A DNA stretch of 26,815 nucleotides from JBEGTT01 sp041179245 (GTDB taxonomy: Bacteria; Pseudomonadota; Gammaproteobacteria; Burkholderiales; Rhodocyclaceae), in the NCBI GenBank assembly GCA_041179245.1, contig JBEGTT010000073.1:1-26815 (forward strand), given 5' to 3'. The position numbers and the translations under genes are program-made. The notes under the pieces were generated by a model that made no database searches, was not told the origin of the DNA, and saw only the letters and a program-made list of their open reading frames with translations. This document shows positions 23,433 through 26,815 of this stretch, in pieces. How positions within the stretch are numbered: the stretch's first letter is position 1; each line of letters opens with the position of its first letter.

Positions 23433-23882
23433 TTACTTGTAGGCGCCTGCGCAAATGACGACATCGCCAGCACGCTTGAGATAGGTAGTCTTGTTTTCAA
23501 CTGCATTGGTTTCTGGGTTTTTGTAAACGTAATCAACCCAACCACTTCCCGTAGATTTGGCTTTTTCCACAATTTCCTTGCGGAATAATTTGCCCTCGAC
23601 ATCTGGCTTTTCAGCTAGATTTTGGCCCACTAGCTTAGGGTTTTTGGGGTGGGCTAGCATCGTTGCGGTCAGATCATAAGCAAAGGCATAAACCTCGCCC
23701 TTGGTGAACTTCCCCGCTTGAATCTGTTTAAGGCCATCTTCCTTATTGGCAGCCACTGCTTTGGCAGCAGCTTCGACCATGGCTTTGGCATCATCTTTTT
23801 CACTAGCCAGCGCTGAAGAAGTGCCGAATGTCATCGCAAAACCAATGGCAGCAAGCCCCATCAAAAATTGACGTTTTTTCAT
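23433..23882 (-). CDS. Secreted single-Cache (sCache_2-type) protein
   Basis: 149 residues. The Sec signal peptide MKKRQFLMGLAAIGFAMTFG is cleaved near SALA/SEKDD (about 27). The mature protein resembles soluble Cache domains: VAANKEDGLKQIQAGKFTKG, VYAFAYDLTATMLAHPKNPK, LVGQNLAEKPDVEGKLFRKE, GSGWVDYVYKNPETN and DVVICAGAYK. Cache domains bind small ligands such as carboxylates or amines; here the domain is free in the periplasm rather than part of a receptor. It lies 54 bp upstream of the chemoreceptor on the same strand, so it may be a binding protein for that receptor (inference). An AGGG ribosome site precedes the ATG. Confidence 0.88.
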   Translation of the reverse strand: MKKRQFLMGLAAIGFAMTFGTSSALASEKDDAKAMVEAAAKAVAANKEDGLKQIQAGKFTKGEVYAFAYDLTATMLAHPKNPKLVGQNLAEKPDVEGKLFRKEIVEKAKSTGSGWVDYVYKNPETNAVENKTTYLKRAGDVVICAGAYK

Positions 23883-23966
23883 TGTTTTTTCCCTGTGTTA
23901 TTAAAAAATATTAAAAATAACAGCGCATCAGTCTAGGCTGCTTTGCGACTGTCTATTTGAGCAAAA

Positions 23967-24176
23967 TCAATAGTGTGGCGGGATTTCATCCAGCAAACTT
24001 TTGAATTCACGTGGTGCGGCAGTGTCAACGCGTTCGCTAAGGCCAAGTAGCAGGTGAGCGAGTTGGTCAATCTGTACTTGCTGGCGGTAAATGGTTCGAT
24101 TTAGCCCATCGATTTGGTCTTCGGTTTGGTTGAGCTTGATTTCAAGGTCGGCAACGCGCTCAGTGAGGTCGGACAT
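23967..24176 (-). CDS. slyX: SlyX family protein
   Basis: A 69-residue, almost wholly coiled-coil protein: LTERVADLEIKLNQTEDQID, LNRTIYRQQVQIDQLAHLL, ending in the typical SlyX proline motif LLDEIPPHY. Function unknown. The start is two bases after the ilvA stop, so it is likely cotranslated with ilvA. 84 bp separate it from the Cache gene. Confidence 0.88.
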   Translation of the reverse strand: MSDLTERVADLEIKLNQTEDQIDGLNRTIYRQQVQIDQLAHLLLGLSERVDTAAPREFKSLLDEIPPHY

Positions 24177-24178
24177 GT

Positions 24179-25702
24179 TCAGCCTAGAAATAGTTTGTAA
24201 ACAGGATTGTCCGTTTCGTTCCAGCAGCGATAACCCAAGTTATCGAGAAATTCCTGAAATTCTGGCATCTCATTTTTTGGCACCTGCATGCCGACCAGTA
24301 CACGAGCGGTATCAGCCGCATGGTTGCGGTAGTGAAACAGGCTGATATTCCAGCCGGCGCTCATCTGGTTGAGAAAATTCATCAGGGCGCCGGGGCGTTC
24401 GGGGAATTCAAAACGATAGACGATTTCGTTGTCCACTTGCGGGGCATGGCCGCCGACCATGTGCCGGATGTGGAGTTTAGCCATTTCGTCATTGGTCAGA
24501 TCCAGCGTGGCGTAACCGTGCTTTTTCAGACTATCCACCAGCTTGATGGACTCCGCACGATTGCCCACTTGAATACCCACAAACACTTGGGCTTCGTGGG
24601 CATCGTTGTAGCGATAGTTAAATTCCGTGACGTTATGTTTGCCGATCAGCGAGACGAATTTTTTGTATGCGCCCGCTTGTTCTGGCAGGGTTACCGCCAA
24701 TACTGCTTCGCGTTGCTCACCAATTTCGGCCCGCTCGGCCACAAAACGCAGCCGGTCAAAATTGGTATTCGCGCCGGAGGCCACCGCAACCAGTACCTTG
24801 TCTTTCAGCTTGTGCTGCCGGGCATATTCTTTGGCGCCGGCAATGGCTAAAGCACCGGATGGTTCCAGAATTGAGCGGGTATCTTCAAACACATCTTTAA
24901 TGGCGGCGCAGATGGCATCGGTATCAACCAGAATTACCTCGTCGAGGTATTCACGACAGAGCCGGAAGGTTTCTTCACCCACAAATTTCACAGCGGTCCC
25001 GTCGGCGAACAAGCCCACTTGCTCCAGACGAACGCGCTTACCGGCTGCCAGCGACTGCTTCATTGCGTCGGCATCGAAGGTTTCTACGCCAATCACCTTA
25101 ATTTCTGGGCGGACGCGTTTGATGTAGGCCGCAACACCAGCCGCCAAGCCACCGCCGCCAATGGCCACAAAAACGGCATGAATCGGGCCGTCGTGACGGG
25201 AGTGTTGGCGCAGAATTTCCATGCCAATGGTGCCTTGCCCGGCAATCACTTCTGGGTCATCAAACGGATGGACGAAGGTTAGTTTCTCGGCTTTTTCGAG
25301 TTCCACCGCGTGAGCATAGGCTTCATCGTAGGAGGTGCCAGCCAGAACTACTTCGCCGCCACGTTTGCGTACCGCGTCCACTTTGATGAGCGGGGTGGTG
25401 GTTGGCATCACGATAACCGCCCGACAGCCAATTCTTGCTGCGGACATCGCCACGCCTTGGGCGTGATTACCCGCAGAAGCACAAATAACCCCGCGTTTTA
25501 GTTTCTCAGCCGAAAGACTCGCGATCTTGTTGTATGCCCCGCGTAGCTTGAAAGAGAACACCGGTTGCATGTCTTCCCGTTTAAGCAAAATCCGGTTGCC
25601 AACGCGGGCTGAAAGGTTGGGTGCTTCGTCCAGCGGCGTTTCAACGGCAATGTCGTAAACCTGAGCGTTAAGGATTTTTTCCAGATAATCCGGGTGATTC
25701 AT
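24179..25702 (-). CDS. ilvA: Threonine ammonia-lyase, biosynthetic (threonine deaminase)
   Basis: PLP enzyme converting threonine to 2-oxobutanoate, the first step of isoleucine synthesis. 507 residues. PLP lysine Lys 52 lies in QPVFSFKLRGAYNKI; SAGNHAQGVAMSAARIG and the phosphate-binding AIGGGGLAAGVAAYIK follow. Two C-terminal ACT-like regulatory domains (about 325-415 and 420-507; EQAGAYKKFVSLIGKHNVTE and FPERPGALMNFLNQMSAGWN) mark the long, isoleucine-regulated biosynthetic form rather than the short catabolic one. It is first in a unit with slyX and divergent from ahcY. Confidence 0.96.
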   Translation of the reverse strand: MNHPDYLEKILNAQVYDIAVETPLDEAPNLSARVGNRILLKREDMQPVFSFKLRGAYNKIASLSAEKLKRGVICASAGNHAQGVAMSAARIGCRAVIVMPTTTPLIKVDAVRKRGGEVVLAGTSYDEAYAHAVELEKAEKLTFVHPFDDPEVIAGQGTIGMEILRQHSRHDGPIHAVFVAIGGGGLAAGVAAYIKRVRPEIKVIGVETFDADAMKQSLAAGKRVRLEQVGLFADGTAVKFVGEETFRLCREYLDEVILVDTDAICAAIKDVFEDTRSILEPSGALAIAGAKEYARQHKLKDKVLVAVASGANTNFDRLRFVAERAEIGEQREAVLAVTLPEQAGAYKKFVSLIGKHNVTEFNYRYNDAHEAQVFVGIQVGNRAESIKLVDSLKKHGYATLDLTNDEMAKLHIRHMVGGHAPQVDNEIVYRFEFPERPGALMNFLNQMSAGWNISLFHYRNHAADTARVLVGMQVPKNEMPEFQEFLDNLGYRCWNETDNPVYKLFLG

Positions 25703-25771
25703 GGCAGATAGCCTAGCTAAAGCAAATAAGTCCGCGATTTTAACGGATGAACCCAGTCTTAATGTGATCTT

Positions 25772-25780
25772 TGCTACAAT
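25772..25780 (+). promoter_or_regulatory. Extended -10 promoter of the ahcY riboswitch transcript
   Basis: TGC-TACAAT is a good extended -10 element. Transcription would start near 25786-25788, immediately before the riboswitch aptamer. The -35 hexamer is poor, as is common with extended -10 promoters. Confidence 0.55.
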
Positions 25781-25786
25781 CCACCC

Positions 25787-25859
25787 CCACCCGAGGAGCG
25801 CTGCACGAAGTTTTTACTTCCTAGGCTCGGTGGTTTCAAATTATTCAACGGCGCTCACC
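25787..25859 (+). ncRNA. S-adenosylhomocysteine (SAH) riboswitch
   Basis: The conserved SAH-aptamer pieces are present in order: CCGAGGAGCGCTGC (25791-25804), a variable hairpin GAAG-TTTTTA-CTTC, then AGGCTCGG (25823-25830), a linker and ACGGCGCTCA (25848-25857). CCGAG pairs with CTCGG for P1, and GAGCGC pairs with GCGCTC for the pseudoknot. It lies directly upstream of ahcY, the usual target: SAH binding is known to turn expression on so that SAH is hydrolysed. Downstream, GGTGAGCG at 25905-25912 is a perfect complement of CGCTCACC at 25852-25859, a plausible alternative pairing for the expression platform. Confidence 0.92.
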
Positions 25860-25988
25860 TGACCAACCCTGGTTGTTTTTAACCATGCCGGGTTTGGGAT
25901 GCCGGGTGAGCGATGTTTAGTGCCAAGTGCGGCCAAGTTCGTTCAAAGATACCCCTTCCCTCCCGGTCACAGTTTTAGGAGATTTACT

Positions 25989-26815
25989 GTGGCTGACACT
26001 TCAAAATTTAACCCTGCTGATTCCGCGATTACCGACATCAATCTGACCGATTGGGGCCGTAAAGAAATTCGCATCGCCGAAACCGAAATGCCCGGTTTGA
26101 TGGCAATTCGCGAAGAATTTTCCACCACGCAGCCATTGCGTGGCGCACGCATCACCGGCTCGCTGCACATGACCATTCAGACGGCTGTGCTGATTGAAAC
26201 CCTGACCGCCTTGGGTGCGGAAGTGCGCTGGGCGTCTTGCAATATCTTCTCGACCCAAGACCATGCGGCTGCCGCGATTGCCGCAACAGGCGTACCGGTG
26301 TTTGCGGTGAAGGGCGAATCCCTCGAAGATTATTGGGATTACACCCACCGTATTTTTGAATGGACGGATGGTGGCCACTCCAACATGATTCTGGATGATG
26401 GTGGTGATGCTACGTTGTTGCTGCATCTGGGTGCCAAGGCGGAAAAGGACCAAGCGGTTCTGTCTCATCCAACCAGCGAAGAAGAACGCATTCTGTTTGC
26501 CGCCATTAAGGCCAAGATCGCCGTTGATTCCACTTGGTATTCCGTGCGGCTGGCGGCCATCAAGGGTGTGACCGAAGAAACTACTACCGGCGTGCATCGT
26601 CTGTACCAGATGCACCAACGTGGCGAACTCAAGTTCCCCGGCATCAACGTTAACGACTCTGTCACCAAGTCCAAGTTCGACAACCTGTACGGCTGCCGCG
26701 AATCGCTGGTAGACGGCATCAAGCGCGCCACAGACGTCATGATAGCAGGCAAGGTCGCTCTGATCTGCGGCTATGGCGATGTGGGCAAAGGTTCTGCACA
26801 GGCCATGCGTGCCCT
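25989..26815 (+). CDS. ahcY: Adenosylhomocysteinase (3' end outside window)
   Basis: Hydrolyses S-adenosylhomocysteine to adenosine and homocysteine, clearing the inhibitor of methyltransferases. 275 complete codons are visible from GTG 25989, with AGGAG at 25977-25981. Motifs: DINLTDWGRKEIRIAETEMP, MTIQTAVLIETLTALGAEV, CNIFSTQDHAAAAIA, FEWTDGGHSNMILDDGGDAT, GVHRLYQM, FDNLYGCRESLVDGIKRATD and the NAD-binding GYGDVGKGSAQAMRA at the edge. No defect is seen. It is controlled by the upstream SAH riboswitch. Confidence 0.97.
   Translation, partial: MADTSKFNPADSAITDINLTDWGRKEIRIAETEMPGLMAIREEFSTTQPLRGARITGSLHMTIQTAVLIETLTALGAEVRWASCNIFSTQDHAAAAIAATGVPVFAVKGESLEDYWDYTHRIFEWTDGGHSNMILDDGGDATLLLHLGAKAEKDQAVLSHPTSEEERILFAAIKAKIAVDSTWYSVRLAAIKGVTEETTTGVHRLYQMHQRGELKFPGINVNDSVTKSKFDNLYGCRESLVDGIKRATDVMIAGKVALICGYGDVGKGSAQAMRA

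Noticed and set aside
26001..26618. 205-codon open frame antisense to ahcY
   Set aside because: The plus-strand ahcY gene is unmistakable and explains the region.

Overview
The window reads as a chromosomal segment of a betaproteobacterium, most likely Rhodocyclales or Nitrosomonadales. The grounds are gene order (dapF-DUF484-xerC; RNB exonuclease-tonB-aroE), a DUF3149 micro-protein, an SAH riboswitch ahead of ahcY, moderate GC, and protein similarity to Neisseria-type sequences. Genus-level placement is inference.

Region 1 (1-5246) is a type II-C CRISPR-Cas locus. A Cas9 of the Neisseria class enters from the left edge, lacking only its first ~100 residues. Cas1 and Cas2 follow in tight array, then 15 repeats of 36 bp with 14 spacers of exactly 30 bp. 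Repeat orientation and a strong hairpin/T-tract terminator between cas2 and the array indicate that crRNA is made from the minus strand, towards cas2. No tracrRNA anti-repeat was found in the window.

Region 2 (5247-5774) is the far edge of this island: a HipB-like XRE regulator and a 35-codon stub of its HipA partner, which stops inside the 3' end of the neighbouring chromosomal gene.

Region 3 (5760-14472) is housekeeping: an M20 amidohydrolase diverging from the operon dapF-DUF484-xerC, a DUF3149 micro-protein with an FNR-like box, a secreted PEBP protein, uvrA, a YgaP-like membrane protein with a Crp/Fnr regulator, and tRNA-Gly(CCC).

Region 4 (14587-20546) is a run of forward genes: RNB exoribonuclease, TonB-like protein, a single 817-residue ORF fusing shikimate dehydrogenase (AroE) to glucose-6-phosphate isomerase (Pgi), and folA. 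The AroE-Pgi fusion is the most unusual item in the window. Both halves look full length and keep their catalytic residues.

Region 5 (20506-25702, minus strand) holds cobD/cbiB, an unrecognised coiled-coil protein, a chemoreceptor, a secreted Cache-domain protein, slyX and ilvA. Region 6 (25770-26815) is an SAH riboswitch controlling ahcY, which runs off the right edge.
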